Positions 11,641 through 21,802 are shown, numbered from the stretch's first letter. The stretch: 64,000 bases of DNA from Nemophila menziesii (GCA_029959085.1 JARWIR010000021.1:18749620-18813619); one strand, 5' to 3'. Numbers and translations are program-made. Notes: generated by a model from the letters alone, not told the origin.

Positions 11641-12579
11641 TTGTCTGTATAACCTAAGAAAATAGAAAGTGTAGAGAGAAAGATATTTGGAAAGTGAAGT
11701 AGTTATGCAGATAGTAAAAATGAAATGTTTACAGAGTATAAAAGAAGAAGTTGTATCGGAGTTCTTCTCGATTTGATAAGAATAACCGAGATAGTTGGTC
11801 AGGTGTAGCGTTCCTGTTACATAAATTCTATTTCTTTTTTTCTTTTTCACCGCGTGTACTCCACTACGAAAAATGAACCGGTTCGTCTGTCTTGAAACTC
11901 TCCATTTGTTTATCTCCTTTGAAGAGAACGAGGTAACCTTGGTGCATGCGTGCCAGCTTGACCCCTTTGCTCTCTTTCTAGCTTCTTCCATAACACTAAT
12001 CCAACAATAGATCCTTATCCTAAATCTTCCCTTATTGCCGATTTTCCTACTTCTCCGTACACCACCATCAAAATTTTCACCCCTTCTTCCAAAAGCCCTT
12101 AGACACTCAACCTTACAGTAACGAACCATGTCTATTAGTCTCCATCTTCTCTTCGTTCTAGTATCTTCATCTTGTATTCCTAATAGATCCTTACATATGT
12201 ATATTTTAGTGAAGAAATCCTTTTCCTTAGCTCCGTTGCGACTATGCTCCTCACCGCCGTAGAAGGTGAGAGAGTTTCGGTGCTCCTCCGACCACCATAG
12301 GGAAGTTGTCGCGGTGTATATCCTTGTTCTCCTATTGGTGTGGTATATTCTCCAATTCCCGTCTCCACCGTTATCAGACCAAAACCCTCCAGCCACCGTG
12401 ATTTTTATGAGACCCTTAATACCGATGCTAATCCATTGATTGTCACCATCAAAAGTGAGACCCATCGTTCTGACCTACCCTTATACGAGGCTCCTTTTAG
12501 CACCCTTAACTATGACGCAACTCCTTAATCTAGTCTCCGGGTAGAGCTGTCGCCGGTTGATTTAGACGAAATCGTAAGC
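11641..12579 (-). other. LINE-1 5' leader
   Basis: Untranslated leader upstream of ORF1 up to the 5' end at the target duplication. It is less AT-rich than its surroundings. A long open frame runs through it into ORF1, but without family resemblance. It shows no obvious similarity to the LINE-2 leader, so the two copies may belong to subfamilies with different promoters. Confidence 0.6.
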
Positions 12580-12660
12580 TGAAACATTAAATTTATAGCA
12601 ACTTATTTTAAGTTAAATGCTTACCCAAATATAATACAAATTAATCATTAAGTACCATCA
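12580..12660. repeat. R1 repeat, right fragment
   Basis: Last piece of R1, matching about 59,935-60,015 (for example ttaatcatta). Similarity stops near 12,660. Confidence 0.7.
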
Positions 12661-13105
12661 ATACCATATGAGAAATGAAGCATTTAGAATAGTGTATATG
12701 GGCTATTGCTTAATTCTAAGAATCCCTATGTTGCTGCCTTTGTTGATGTTTCTTATATTCCGCCACCATCATGCCACCAAGTCTTAGGTATTACAATACA
12801 TTTTTCTTAATTAATTTTTTAATTTTTCAATATATGATTTCAACCAGTTAGATTTCAACTAATTTTTCAATAATAGGTTAGCAGCAATTCTAGTTCTTCT
12901 TGATCAATTCTGGTAATTAGTTAGATTCCCTCCGCCCTGTCTATACCTTTTACGCCATCACCAACCCATTCAAAGCCATACAAACATGCCCACGTTCAAC
13001 ATTTAAAAGTCTAAACCCTGATCCAATTTGAAGTTGAAGACGTCTACTCCACAGAGGTGTATAATCTGACGAGTGAAGAACCACTGAAGTAGCCGTGTGG
13101 TTGAA
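12661..13105. other. Unassigned AT-rich DNA, possible gene leader
   Basis: No gene or repeat recognised. The last 100 bases are less AT-rich, contain an aaaccctg telo-box-like motif near 13,012, and lead into an open frame at 13,106, so part may be an old promoter or leader. Confidence 0.3.
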
Positions 13106-13312
13106 ATGAGCCTCTCCACTCTCCAATACCGTAATCTTTCATTTCCTAATCATCACTTCTCTATCAAATTACAGCCTCTCCTTAGCCACCAATCTAAATT
13201 TTATATTCTTAATTCTATGAGGAGAAAAAGTGCAATTTTGGCTAAATATAGGAAGGGAAAGTATAATTTTTATACTATAGGGACTAATAATGCATATAGT
13301 ATGTTTATATGA
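13106..13312 (+). other. Short open frame with transit-peptide-like start
   Basis: Sixty-eight codons from an ATG at 13,106. The first 40 residues are rich in Ser, Leu and Gln, contain basic but no acidic residues, and are followed by an Arg/Lys-rich segment (MRRKSAILAKYRKGK). Such a composition is typical of plastid or mitochondrial targeting peptides. It lies upstream of, and on the same strand as, the exon-like islands at 13,816-14,973, so it could be exon 1 of that gene. No splice join to them that keeps the frame was found. It may equally be chance. Confidence 0.25.
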
Positions 13313-13815
13313 CCTGGTGATGTTTATATACTTTGTTTGATTTGCCATGATGTATTACTAATTTCATAATTTTGTTGCACAACTTTAAAACTCATTTCAG
13401 ACATTCTTTTTCTGGAAATTGGTATTAAAACAATTTGATGATTTACTGGTAAAGATATTAATTGTAGCAGCTTTTGTTTTCTTTATTTTGGCATTACTCG
13501 ATGGATATGCTCGTTTATCTTCCATTTTGAAGCTTTAGGTAGGATAATTTCTACTTTCTTCCCTAATACTTCATCTTTATATGGCTAATTCAATACAACA
13601 AAAGCATAAAATATGTTTAGTTTGCTTCAAATTAATAGTTTATTTAGATAATTATGTAGCTTTTATTATACAGTTGAGAAAGATTTAGAGGTTCGTTTTT
13701 TAATTTCAATGATGAGATCTATCTAATTAAATAGTTTAAATTAGTGGGTGAATTAATGTAACTCGCCCTTTGTTTAGTTACTTACTCACTCTGTTGTTTC
13801 AATTTTATATTACAG

Positions 13816-14973
13816 GAACTTCGAGCATATCAAGATGTAGCACTGTCTAAAGAAATGGTAACTAGGTTTAGGTTATTTTCTAAAGTTAGGATAAATATGT
13901 ATCGACAGATCATGTGCACAAAGAGTTGCTTCCACTCTTAGTCATCACAATACATTTCAGATTGTATTGTGATGACTAAAAGAGAATAAACAGTGAGATT
14001 AACTTGGATTGATCATACTTTTTTGATAATTGCGTTTGATTCTGTTTATTTATGCATTTTTTGTATGTGGATAATGTCTATAATTTATAATTTACTTATA
14101 TTATGTATTCACATCCCAAATTTTAATATTTGGTAGTTTTGGCGATTGTTGTAAGATTTTGGAGTGTGAAAAATTGGGTTTTTAGATGTAAAGTTTTGAT
14201 CTTGGAGCGATTTAATTTGTGTATATTTTAGTATTTTCAGTTATTTTACTATCTTTGTGAATAATTTTGTGCATGGGATTTGGAGAGTGTGAAGGGTTGT
14301 ATCTTGGTGTAAAGCTTATATTGCTTAAGTAATCATAGTTATAAATTTGCTCTCTTTTGTTAAAAATTTGTGCCTGAGTAACATTTTCTTTTGTATGAGT
14401 TTTAGATAGCGTAGAGGTTATTTCTTTGTAAATTAGTCTTGATTTTGTACCCTTAACCATTTTAAATGCAATTTTTTTTTCATGTTCTGGATAAGTTTTA
14501 CCATCTTTTTGGATAATGTTTGTATGAATGGGGTTGTTTATATGTTTTGAGGTTTCTCAATAAATTCCTACACATGATGGTATATAAGTTTAGAATTTTT
14601 ATAGTTGTGTTTGATAAAAGTTCTTAATAAATTTCTTTGCACCATTTAGTGTGAAATCGCCCAACATACCTGTGTTTTTGAAATTGAAAGTAACAACGGA
14701 CTAATGTTCAATTTTTTTTGTTACGTGATCCAATGTGCAATATACATCATAAAATTGGTACGATTACATAAATTTTTATTTTTTATTGTTCTTACAGATT
14801 GTGGTAGCAATGGCCGTGACAGACTTCTTACAGGTATTGTTCTTTATCAATTTCTAAATTTTATTTGAAAATTGTCCATGATTTTTTATTAAATCTATAT
14901 ATACATACTGATTGAATTTGTTGTTATGTTGAAACTTTCAGGGTCCTTCTATGTTAAAGGACTATGAAAAGAG
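13816..14973 (+). pseudogene. Unidentified host gene, three exon-like islands upstream of LINE-2
   Basis: Three short segments are bounded by good AG and GT splice signals: 13,816-13,857 (42 nt), 14,798-14,833 (36 nt) and 14,942-14,973 (32 nt). Joined in that order they read without a stop: a 14-residue piece ELRAYQDVALSKEM, a 12-residue piece IVVAMAVTDFLQ, then GPSMLKDYEK. Exon phases agree across both joins. The protein was not recognised. The next downstream candidate (near 15,175) runs into a stop beside the LINE-2 insertion. Together with the islands at 22,521 and 23,544 this suggests a host gene, or a copied piece of one, split by the LINE. Confidence 0.45.
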
Positions 14974-15181
14974 GTATGTAGTATCTTTAAAAAAAATTAA
15001 TAGATCAGTAAGCATGTTTTGTCATATTTATGGTATATCTAACTTCAAAGGCAGGTCTGATAAAGAATCAGTTATGTTACAAGTTTTCTAATTATATATA
15101 CTCCTAAAACTATCAAATTAATACGCAATGATTATACATTTACATTTTTTAATATAATTTTCCATTACTTATAGATGTTGT

Positions 15182-15193
15182 GAATGAAAGAAT
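15182..15193. repeat. LINE-2 target site duplication, left copy
   Basis: GAATGAAAGAAT, identical to 21,791-21,802 directly after the A-tail. It fixes the 5' end of LINE-2 at 15,194. Confidence 0.92.
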
Positions 15194-15944
15194 CAATCAC
15201 TATGGGGATTTCAACAGACGGCAAACAGAAAAAGAAAAGAAAAGGGGAAAAGAGCATCGGAGAAAACAACCCAACTTGGTTATTAGCAAAATCAAGGCGG
15301 CAGAGGTTGAGTAAGCAGGTTTTTGATATAATCAAAGCCAATGATGAAGACTATAGCACCGATCGAATACAAATCTATCTTTCCCCATACAAATCAGCAA
15401 ATCAATCTCCCCCAAACCCTACCATAAGGTTAATCCTATCATTAATCATATTCTATTATATCTATATGTCAAGCGTGCAGCAAAGGTTAACATCGAGATC
15501 AAGAAGGAGAAGTGCAAGGGGCGGCATAAGATAGCCTATACAGATAGGGTTAATCAATTACAGAAGGGCGAAAATAAAATTATTAATCTTCTCTCTTCTG
15601 ATTACCTATTCTTGAAATTAATTATTTTTTCTAGTAATTATGAGGGTTGGTATAGGGCGGCCCGAGATGTAATGAATGGAGGTTGTAAGGACCAAGACAG
15701 CAGAACATCAAGAACATCAAAGGTTGGTGTATGAAAGAAGCTTTATCTCGGCAAGAAGGTTAGTTTTATCTATTTAAAGAGAGGTAGAGGTAAATGTTTC
15801 ATACTCATCACTCATTCACTCTTTCAATTTCTTATTACGTCTCACTATACCTGTTTCTTCATATTCTGCACTTATTTCATCTTATCTTTTATTCGTATTC
15901 TGTCTATTTGTTACTGTCTTTTGCTCTGGTAATGGAATTATACT
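15194..15944 (+). other. LINE-2 5' leader
   Basis: A 751-base leader before the ORF1 ATG, presumably holding the internal promoter expected of a full-length LINE. Its first 150 bases are purine-rich and include a small open frame (15,184-15,534) that resembles nothing and is probably chance. Confidence 0.6.
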
Positions 15945-17621
15945 ATGGCGACAAGAGACAATCATGCACTACCAATCATACAACTTAATGACCATAAAGC
16001 TAGGAAGCTGGGAGTAATCGATATTGGTATGAAAGCTAGGCTGGTAGAAAGTATGAAGGAAGAGAAGGCTATTATCCTCAAAGTGGTTGGCGAGTCCACT
16101 ATCGATGCTGTGCAACTCAGAAAGTTCATTGAAGATAAATGGGGCATACAAGGGCATTTTAGACTATTTGATATTAAAGAAAATGTCTTCAAGCTTCAAG
16201 TCTTCAATGAGAGAGAATTCCGTAGGGTTTGGGAGATGCGTCCAAGCATCTACTCAAAAATGCACATCAGTATGACAATCTGGCCTCTAAAAATGGAATT
16301 CACGGAGATATCTACAGATTACTCATCAATCTGGGTTCAAATTAGGGGTCTTGCCTTCAAACAGAACAACCTCACAACAGTGAAAGCATTAGAGAAGTGT
16401 TTTATCAAAGTAGAAGCAGTGGACCTCCCAGCAGCTAACAACATCGACATCAAGATATTGAGATTCAGGGTCAGATTCAACACAAAATACCCCCTCCCTC
16501 CAGGGGCATATCTTTATCAAGAAGAGGGAGCAGCTTGGGTTGTTTTCCAATATGAGAATACGGGCCTTCTTTGCTTCAGATGCGGTAAAATTGGACACCA
16601 ATATGGTGAATGCCCAGTCAAAGGAATCAAACAAGTGGAAGACATTGATGAAAGGCGAAAAGTGACATGGAGCATAGATAATGTGGCAAAATTTCCACCT
16701 TTTAATCCTATTTATGGCTTTCACATTAACATTAATGGAGAATTTGTAAATTATATATATAATGATGGTAACATTAGAAATGCAGGTCAAATTTACAGGA
16801 ATCCTAACCCAGTAAGGGGCATAGTCATAAACGACGGGGAAGATAACAACCTAAGCAAATTTAATTATACAAAAAGAGGAGGAACAAGCAAAGCTACAAC
16901 AAATAGGGAGCTAGAAGAAGAAAATCAAAGGGAAGACAGAGAGTGGGAGTCATGGAATAAGCAGATGCACGACTTACGCAATAAACTCCATGAATCCACT
17001 CTCAAGATTGAAGCTTTTAAAAGAACACATGGAATCACAGATGAAGAAGAGGGTGCTAATGATGGTGATATAAGAGCAGTGATGATGGCTTTTGAAGAAG
17101 AGGTCAGGAAGATCAAAGGCAAACATGCTGTTAACTCGACTGAGAACTCAGATTCCAACTTAGAGATGTCATCAAATTTTCAACACAAAATAAAAAGAAG
17201 AAGAGAAGGTAGACCAGGGCCATCAGAGGGAGGAAACAAAAGCATCAGCTCCAATATAGCAGGCAATTTCAAGAAACTAAGAGTGGTGGATGCCATTGAA
17301 AACTTCGTGAACAACAATAGGTTTAGTGCTCTCGAAAATGTTCAAGAAAAAGAAATTGAGGAGGAGGCATCTAAAGAAGGAACAAAAAATAATGATGATG
17401 TATCAAAGATGATAGACGAGTATGATTCCCAATTCGAACCTGAAGAAGAGAAAGGAGGCAGCTTTGAAAACAGTGAAAATTACTTCGAAAAAGATTATGA
17501 GGGAGGAGGGGAAGATCATGATATGAACTTTAATTATGCAGATGCTGTGGAGGAGGAGGAAGAAGTTTGTAGGACAAGAGCTGGAGGCGGCTACTCCAAA
17601 AAAGCCGCAAAAGCAAAGTGA
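15945..17621 (+). CDS. LINE-2 ORF1, gag-like RNA-binding protein
   Basis: An intact 558-residue protein. Residues about 20-150 form a DUF4283-type domain with the WVQIRGL motif, usual at the N-terminus of plant LINE ORF1. A zinc knuckle follows at residues 210-223 (CFRCGKIGHQYGEC, spacing CX2CX4HX4C). The second half is highly charged and low in complexity, with predicted coiled coil around residues 320-360, a basic KIKRRREGR patch that could be a nuclear signal, and acidic runs near the end. It likely coats the element RNA. The start is the first ATG after the leader and aligns with LINE-1. Its TGA (17,619-17,621) overlaps the first codon of ORF2. Confidence 0.92.
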   Translation: MATRDNHALPIIQLNDHKARKLGVIDIGMKARLVESMKEEKAIILKVVGESTIDAVQLRKFIEDKWGIQGHFRLFDIKENVFKLQVFNEREFRRVWEMRPSIYSKMHISMTIWPLKMEFTEISTDYSSIWVQIRGLAFKQNNLTTVKALEKCFIKVEAVDLPAANNIDIKILRFRVRFNTKYPLPPGAYLYQEEGAAWVVFQYENTGLLCFRCGKIGHQYGECPVKGIKQVEDIDERRKVTWSIDNVAKFPPFNPIYGFHININGEFVNYIYNDGNIRNAGQIYRNPNPVRGIVINDGEDNNLSKFNYTKRGGTSKATTNRELEEENQREDREWESWNKQMHDLRNKLHESTLKIEAFKRTHGITDEEEGANDGDIRAVMMAFEEEVRKIKGKHAVNSTENSDSNLEMSSNFQHKIKRRREGRPGPSEGGNKSISSNIAGNFKKLRVVDAIENFVNNNRFSALENVQEKEIEEEASKEGTKNNDDVSKMIDEYDSQFEPEEEKGGSFENSENYFEKDYEGGGEDHDMNFNYADAVEEEEEVCRTRAGGGYSKKAAKAK

Positions 17622-18559
17622 CGGCCATTTTTTGGAATGTTCAAGGGATTCGAGCACCCTTGACATTATCCAGGATAGGCTCGATGGTGAAACAGTTCAG
17701 ACCAGGGGTGGCAGCTTTTTGCGAAACAATGTTGAGAGACTGTGATTCTCAAGACATTGTTTCAAAGTTGGGTTTTGATAATAAATTTTGTGTGGATCCC
17801 TCTGGGTCAGCTTTTCATTCAGGGGGTTTCCTTATTTTGTGGCAGAATCATGTTCTGTTAAGGGTAGTTTGTAGTTGTTCCTTTTATGTTATTGTTAGTA
17901 TTAATGAAGTTGGTTTTTCGTATTATATGATCTTCTTACATGCACCTAATGATTTCTCACATAGAATAAAAATTAGGGATGAAATTTCTAACTGGAGCAA
18001 AGATATTAATCAACCTTGGACAATACTAGGAGATTTCAATGATATACTAAATGTAACAGAAAAAAGTAGCCAGAACCAACCTAATCTTAATCACATAAAT
18101 AGCTTTATCGACTTTACTCTTAATAATGCACTTATTGAAATCCAGTCTAATGGTTGCTTTTTCACATGGTCTAACAGGGTAGAAGGAGAAAAACAAGTTA
18201 AAACAAGAATTGATCGAGGTTTAGCAACATACGAATGGATGGAGAAATTCCCACGCGCACAAATTTTCATTCCTCCGGCTATAGGGTCGGACCACTCTCC
18301 CCTTATCCTTCATTATGACGTTAATATGAAAATCGGGAAAAAATACTTTAAATTCGAAACTAGATGGCTTGAAAATAATGAATGTAGAGATATAATAGAA
18401 AAGACTTGGAAATTGCCCAATGAGGATATTCCGATTCCCAAATTTATAAAGAAAAGAGAAAATACAAAACAAAAACTTACTAAATGGAGTGCAAAAGTCT
18501 TTAAGAACCATGAATATACCATAAAAAACTACAAGACAAACTCATTACACTTAACTTGA
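17618..18559 (+). pseudogene. LINE-2 ORF2, N-terminal part: AP-type endonuclease
   Basis: The endonuclease that nicks target DNA to start reverse transcription. About 313 codons are open. Motifs in order: FWNVQGIRAPLT (Asn about residue 7), FCET (Glu36), LHAPND, GDFND (Asp139, Asn141), RIDRG (Asp198) and GSDHSPL (Asp225, His226), so all catalytic positions look present. The frame begins with GTG at 17,618, where LINE-1 has ATG. It stops at 18,557-18,559 because the frame slips in the A-run at about 18,523-18,528; the remainder of ORF2 continues in the next frame. One base gained or lost there accounts for the whole break. Confidence 0.9.
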
Positions 18560-21500
18560 ACAAAAATAATACTTCTCAAGATTCGTCTGAGGAAGAAAAA
18601 AGAATTAAAGAACGGATTAGAGTTGAATATGAAAGAGAGGAAAAATATTGGAGCGATAGAGCAAGGGTAAACTGGTTAACTTATGGTGACAAGAACACAA
18701 AATTTTTCCACTTGGCTACGATCCAAAGAAGAAAACTCAATAGAATTACGAGAATAAAGAATAAGGAAGGAATATGGAAAGAGGATATGGATGGTATTAA
18801 AAATAGTTTTCAAGATTATTACGAGAACCTCTTTAAAGAAGAAAAGTGTACAGAAGAAAATATGAACCTTGCTATTGGTCATATAAAACCAAAAGTAACA
18901 GAAGAAATGAATAATAATCTAACCAAGATACCAGACCTACAAGAAGTCGAAATAGCGGTAAAGGAATTATCAGCATCTAAGGCGCCGGGTCCAGATGGCC
19001 TTAATGGTAAGTTCTACAAAGAATTTTGGGATATAATCAAAGATGATATTATGATAGTGATTATAGATTTCTTCGAAAATAATTGTTCACTTGAGAGAAT
19101 AAACGATACACTAATCACACTTATTCCAAAAGGCGATACACAAGAAGAGTTAGGCGACTTTAGACCCATCTCGTGTGTAAACTTCATTTATAAAATCATT
19201 ACAAAAATCTTGTCTAACAGGTTAAGGGATATTATGGACACCATTGTATCACAAACTCAATCAGGATTTATAAAGGGACGAGCCATCCAAGATAATATTA
19301 TCATTGCACAAGAACTCTCTTTTTTCATGAAAAGGAAAAGAAAGAATGAGAAACATCTAGCAGCAATTAAAATTGATATGGCAAAAGCTTATGATCAGGT
19401 GCGGTGGGATTTTTTATTTCTTGTTCTTAATAAATTGGGTTTTAATATCAAATGGATTAGCTGGATCAAAAACTGTGTGACAACAGCTTCTTTTAATATT
19501 ACGATTAATGGAGAAAGATTAAACAATTTTAAATCAGGCAGAGGTCTCCGACAGGGAGACCCGCTATCTCCCTTTCTTTTTTCTATCTTGACAGAATCTC
19601 TTATTAGCATTATTGATCATTCGAGAGAAGAGGGTAAGATAACAGGTATACAAATTAATAGAAACTACCCCAGCATCTCACATTTACTTTTTGCAGATGA
19701 CTCACTTTTCTTTTTAGACTTAGGAAAAACTGATGTGAATAGCTTTAAAAATTGTCTTGATACATATTGTAGAGGATCAGGGCAAAAAATAAATTTCAAT
19801 AAATCCTCAATCATCTTTAGTAGGGATATGCCAGATGAAATAAGAAGACATGTTAGTGAAGAACTAAATATTCGGGAAACGGAAGACCTAGGATTCTATC
19901 TAGGCATACCTTTATGCCACAAGACATCTAAAATAGAATCACTAGAATGGATTGCAAAAAGAATATTTAAAAACACTGAAGGTTGGAAAGCAAAACTCCT
20001 TTCAGAAGGAGGGAAAGAAGTACTCATTAAAGAAATTCTACAAGCCATACCAAATTATTATATGTCCATCTTTTCTTTCCCCATATCTTTTTGTAATAAA
20101 TTAACATCAGCTATATCAAGTTTTTGGTGGAATTCAGGAGAAAGAAATAGGATTCATTGGCTAGCATGGGAAAAAGTAGCAGTCAGCAAACTTATTGGAG
20201 GATTAGGATTCAAAGATTTCAAAAAGATGAACACGGTCCTTCTAGCAGCACAAGCATGGACGATTATGAGGAACCCGCAAAACTTGGCAGCAAAACTCCT
20301 TAAAGGTATTTATTTTAATAAAAGTAGTTTTATGACTTGCAAAATCAAACATAGTAAAACATGGAGTTGGGCAAGCTTAATAGAAGGTAGGGACTTTCTA
20401 AAGAAACATGGCATTAAGATAATAGGGAACGGGAAGAATACCAATATTTGGAGCGAAAGATGGATAGACACAGATTGGGAAATAAATAAACCAATAGGAA
20501 CAAAACTTACGAAAGTCAATGAACTTATGAAAGAGGGAACTACAGATTGGGATCCTGAGATATTACATAATACTTTCCCGGAACCAGTAATCCCTTTAAT
20601 AAAAAGAATCAAAGAAACAGACCTAGAAAGTGAGGACAAATTCGTCTGGCCCTTTTCAAAAGATGGAACATATGATACCAAAACAGGATATAAAGTTATA
20701 TTCAATAGACCTACAACAACTAAACAACTATCAAACCACGAGTCTCCGATTTGGAAAATGATATGGAGGTCAAACATACCAAAAAAAATCAGACTTTTTA
20801 TATGGCGCTTATGCAATAATGCTATTCCCACTAGAACAAACTTATATATACGGAAATGTACAGACTCAAAAAATTGCCTATGGTGTAATCATCCAGAAGA
20901 AAACATAGAACATCTCCTCCTAAGCTGCAACTTATGCAAGGATATTTGGGCTGGGTCACCTCTTCAAATAAAAATACAAGACAATCTAGAAGAAAAATTC
21001 GAACAATGGTTTTTAAAAATTATTAAATCTTATACTGAGGGAGGTTGGGAAGAAAACATAGTCAAAGATATTATAATGATAACCCTGTGGAATATATGGA
21101 AAGGAAAGATGAAAGCGATCCATGATGGAATACCAATTAATGGAACAGGGGTTAATATAGCAACGACAAAACTTATGCAAGATCTACATGGTATAGAATG
21201 GAAGAAAACAACGGCGCATAGCATATCTCGAAGGGATAATAGCGAAGATGAGCAAATCCTACAAGCTACACCAACAGAGATGGATCTGTTCTGTGATGCA
21301 TCCTTCTCCAACAAATGGGAACCTTCAGGAATTGCAGTCGTTTGTGTGGACAAACAGGAAAACAAAACCATCAATTTCAGTGGAGAACTAGAATGCAATT
21401 CAATTGCCGAGGCTGAAGCGTATGCAGTTCTGAAAGCCACAGAAATTGGGGCAAACTTCCATGGAAAAAAGAAAATCATCTTATCAGATAACCTTGAAAT

Positions 21501-21738
21501 TATTCAAGGTATTAAGCAGGTGTCAGCGGCGCGTTGGAACCTCCGACCTATTTTTCGCAAAATTATTCGCAAGGCAAGTGAAATTGGACAGATGTCCTTT
21601 GGTCACGTGAATCGGAAGCACAATAGCAAGGCAGATAAATTGGCAAAGGACGCTAGACATGGGGCTCTTTCTAAACGTCTTGGGATGTTTAGTGTTTTTG
21701 ATGTAGCTGCTAGATTAGATAAAATAGGGATAGGTTAA
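18556..21738 (+). CDS. LINE-2 ORF2, C-terminal part: reverse transcriptase and RNase H
   Basis: More than 1,050 codons open with no internal stop. Reverse transcriptase motifs: APGPDGLNG, LITLIPKGD, FRPISCVNF, KIDMAKAYDQVRW (about residue 273), GRGLRQGDPLSP and FADDSLFF (about 378). A zf-RVT region with CLWCNHPEENIEHLLLSC lies near residue 775. An RNase H domain occupies about 910-1,060, with DLFCDAS, AEAEAYAV, LSDNLE and SKADKLA supplying the D-E-D-D set. The listed start is only where the frame opens past the break; there is no real start codon here, and in an intact copy this is one protein with the endonuclease. Copying of the RNA at the nicked target is the known role. Confidence 0.93.
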   Translation: MNKNNTSQDSSEEEKRIKERIRVEYEREEKYWSDRARVNWLTYGDKNTKFFHLATIQRRKLNRITRIKNKEGIWKEDMDGIKNSFQDYYENLFKEEKCTEENMNLAIGHIKPKVTEEMNNNLTKIPDLQEVEIAVKELSASKAPGPDGLNGKFYKEFWDIIKDDIMIVIIDFFENNCSLERINDTLITLIPKGDTQEELGDFRPISCVNFIYKIITKILSNRLRDIMDTIVSQTQSGFIKGRAIQDNIIIAQELSFFMKRKRKNEKHLAAIKIDMAKAYDQVRWDFLFLVLNKLGFNIKWISWIKNCVTTASFNITINGERLNNFKSGRGLRQGDPLSPFLFSILTESLISIIDHSREEGKITGIQINRNYPSISHLLFADDSLFFLDLGKTDVNSFKNCLDTYCRGSGQKINFNKSSIIFSRDMPDEIRRHVSEELNIRETEDLGFYLGIPLCHKTSKIESLEWIAKRIFKNTEGWKAKLLSEGGKEVLIKEILQAIPNYYMSIFSFPISFCNKLTSAISSFWWNSGERNRIHWLAWEKVAVSKLIGGLGFKDFKKMNTVLLAAQAWTIMRNPQNLAAKLLKGIYFNKSSFMTCKIKHSKTWSWASLIEGRDFLKKHGIKIIGNGKNTNIWSERWIDTDWEINKPIGTKLTKVNELMKEGTTDWDPEILHNTFPEPVIPLIKRIKETDLESEDKFVWPFSKDGTYDTKTGYKVIFNRPTTTKQLSNHESPIWKMIWRSNIPKKIRLFIWRLCNNAIPTRTNLYIRKCTDSKNCLWCNHPEENIEHLLLSCNLCKDIWAGSPLQIKIQDNLEEKFEQWFLKIIKSYTEGGWEENIVKDIIMITLWNIWKGKMKAIHDGIPINGTGVNIATTKLMQDLHGIEWKKTTAHSISRRDNSEDEQILQATPTEMDLFCDASFSNKWEPSGIAVVCVDKQENKTINFSGELECNSIAEAEAYAVLKATEIGANFHGKKKIILSDNLEIIQGIKQVSAARWNLRPIFRKIIRKASEIGQMSFGHVNRKHNSKADKLAKDARHGALSKRLGMFSVFDVAARLDKIGIG

Positions 21739-21751
21739 TTTTCTTTTGTTC

Positions 21752-21765
21752 GGTGCTTTAGCACC
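21752..21765 (+). other. LINE-2 3' UTR hairpin
   Basis: GGTGC-TTTA-GCACC, a perfect 5-bp stem with a 4-base loop, 11 bases before the A-tail. LINE-3 has a hairpin of the same geometry with a different sequence (43,304-43,317). It is a candidate recognition structure for the element's reverse transcriptase. Confidence 0.55.
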
Positions 21766-21790
21766 ATCCCTTGTCCAAAAAAAAAAAAAA

Positions 21791-21802
21791 GAATGAAAGA
21801 AT
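21791..21802. repeat. LINE-2 target site duplication, right copy
   Basis: GAATGAAAGAAT immediately after the A-tail, identical to 15,182-15,193. Confidence 0.92.

Larger units (their letters stand above)
5743..12579 (-). mobile_element. LINE-1, full-length non-LTR retrotransposon (plant L1 type with RNase H)
   Basis: Minus-strand LINE ending in a tail of nine A (T at 5,743-5,751). Order in element sense: a 5' leader of about 940 bases, ORF1 (gag-like, zinc knuckle), then ORF2 (endonuclease, reverse transcriptase, zinc-binding region, RNase H). Seven-base flanks tgaaaca at 5,735-5,741 and 12,580-12,586 form the likely target duplication. The interrupted R1 segment picks up at 12,580 and matches the unoccupied copy near 59,935. 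Proteins are clearly homologous to LINE-2 but diverged, and both ORFs carry several stops and frameshifts. This is an older, dead copy. Confidence 0.92.
15194..21790 (+). mobile_element. LINE-2, near-intact non-LTR retrotransposon
   Basis: A 6.6-kb plant LINE with 5' leader (15,194-15,944), ORF1, ORF2, a short 3' UTR with hairpin and a tail of 14 A (21,777-21,790). It is flanked by a perfect 12-base target duplication, which implies a recent, complete insertion. Its proteins align along their length with those of LINE-1, including the gene order, the four-base ORF1/ORF2 overlap and the final GIG tripeptide. Two possible defects were found: GTG instead of ATG at the ORF2 start, and a one-base frameshift between endonuclease and reverse transcriptase. 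It sits among the exons of an unidentified host gene. Confidence 0.95.

Noticed and set aside
11461..12465. Long minus-strand open frame of 334 codons over the LINE-1 leader
   Set aside because: Only the last 60 codons (from the ATG at 11,640) resemble LINE ORF1. The upstream part matches no domain and lies in the leader, so it was not called as a gene.
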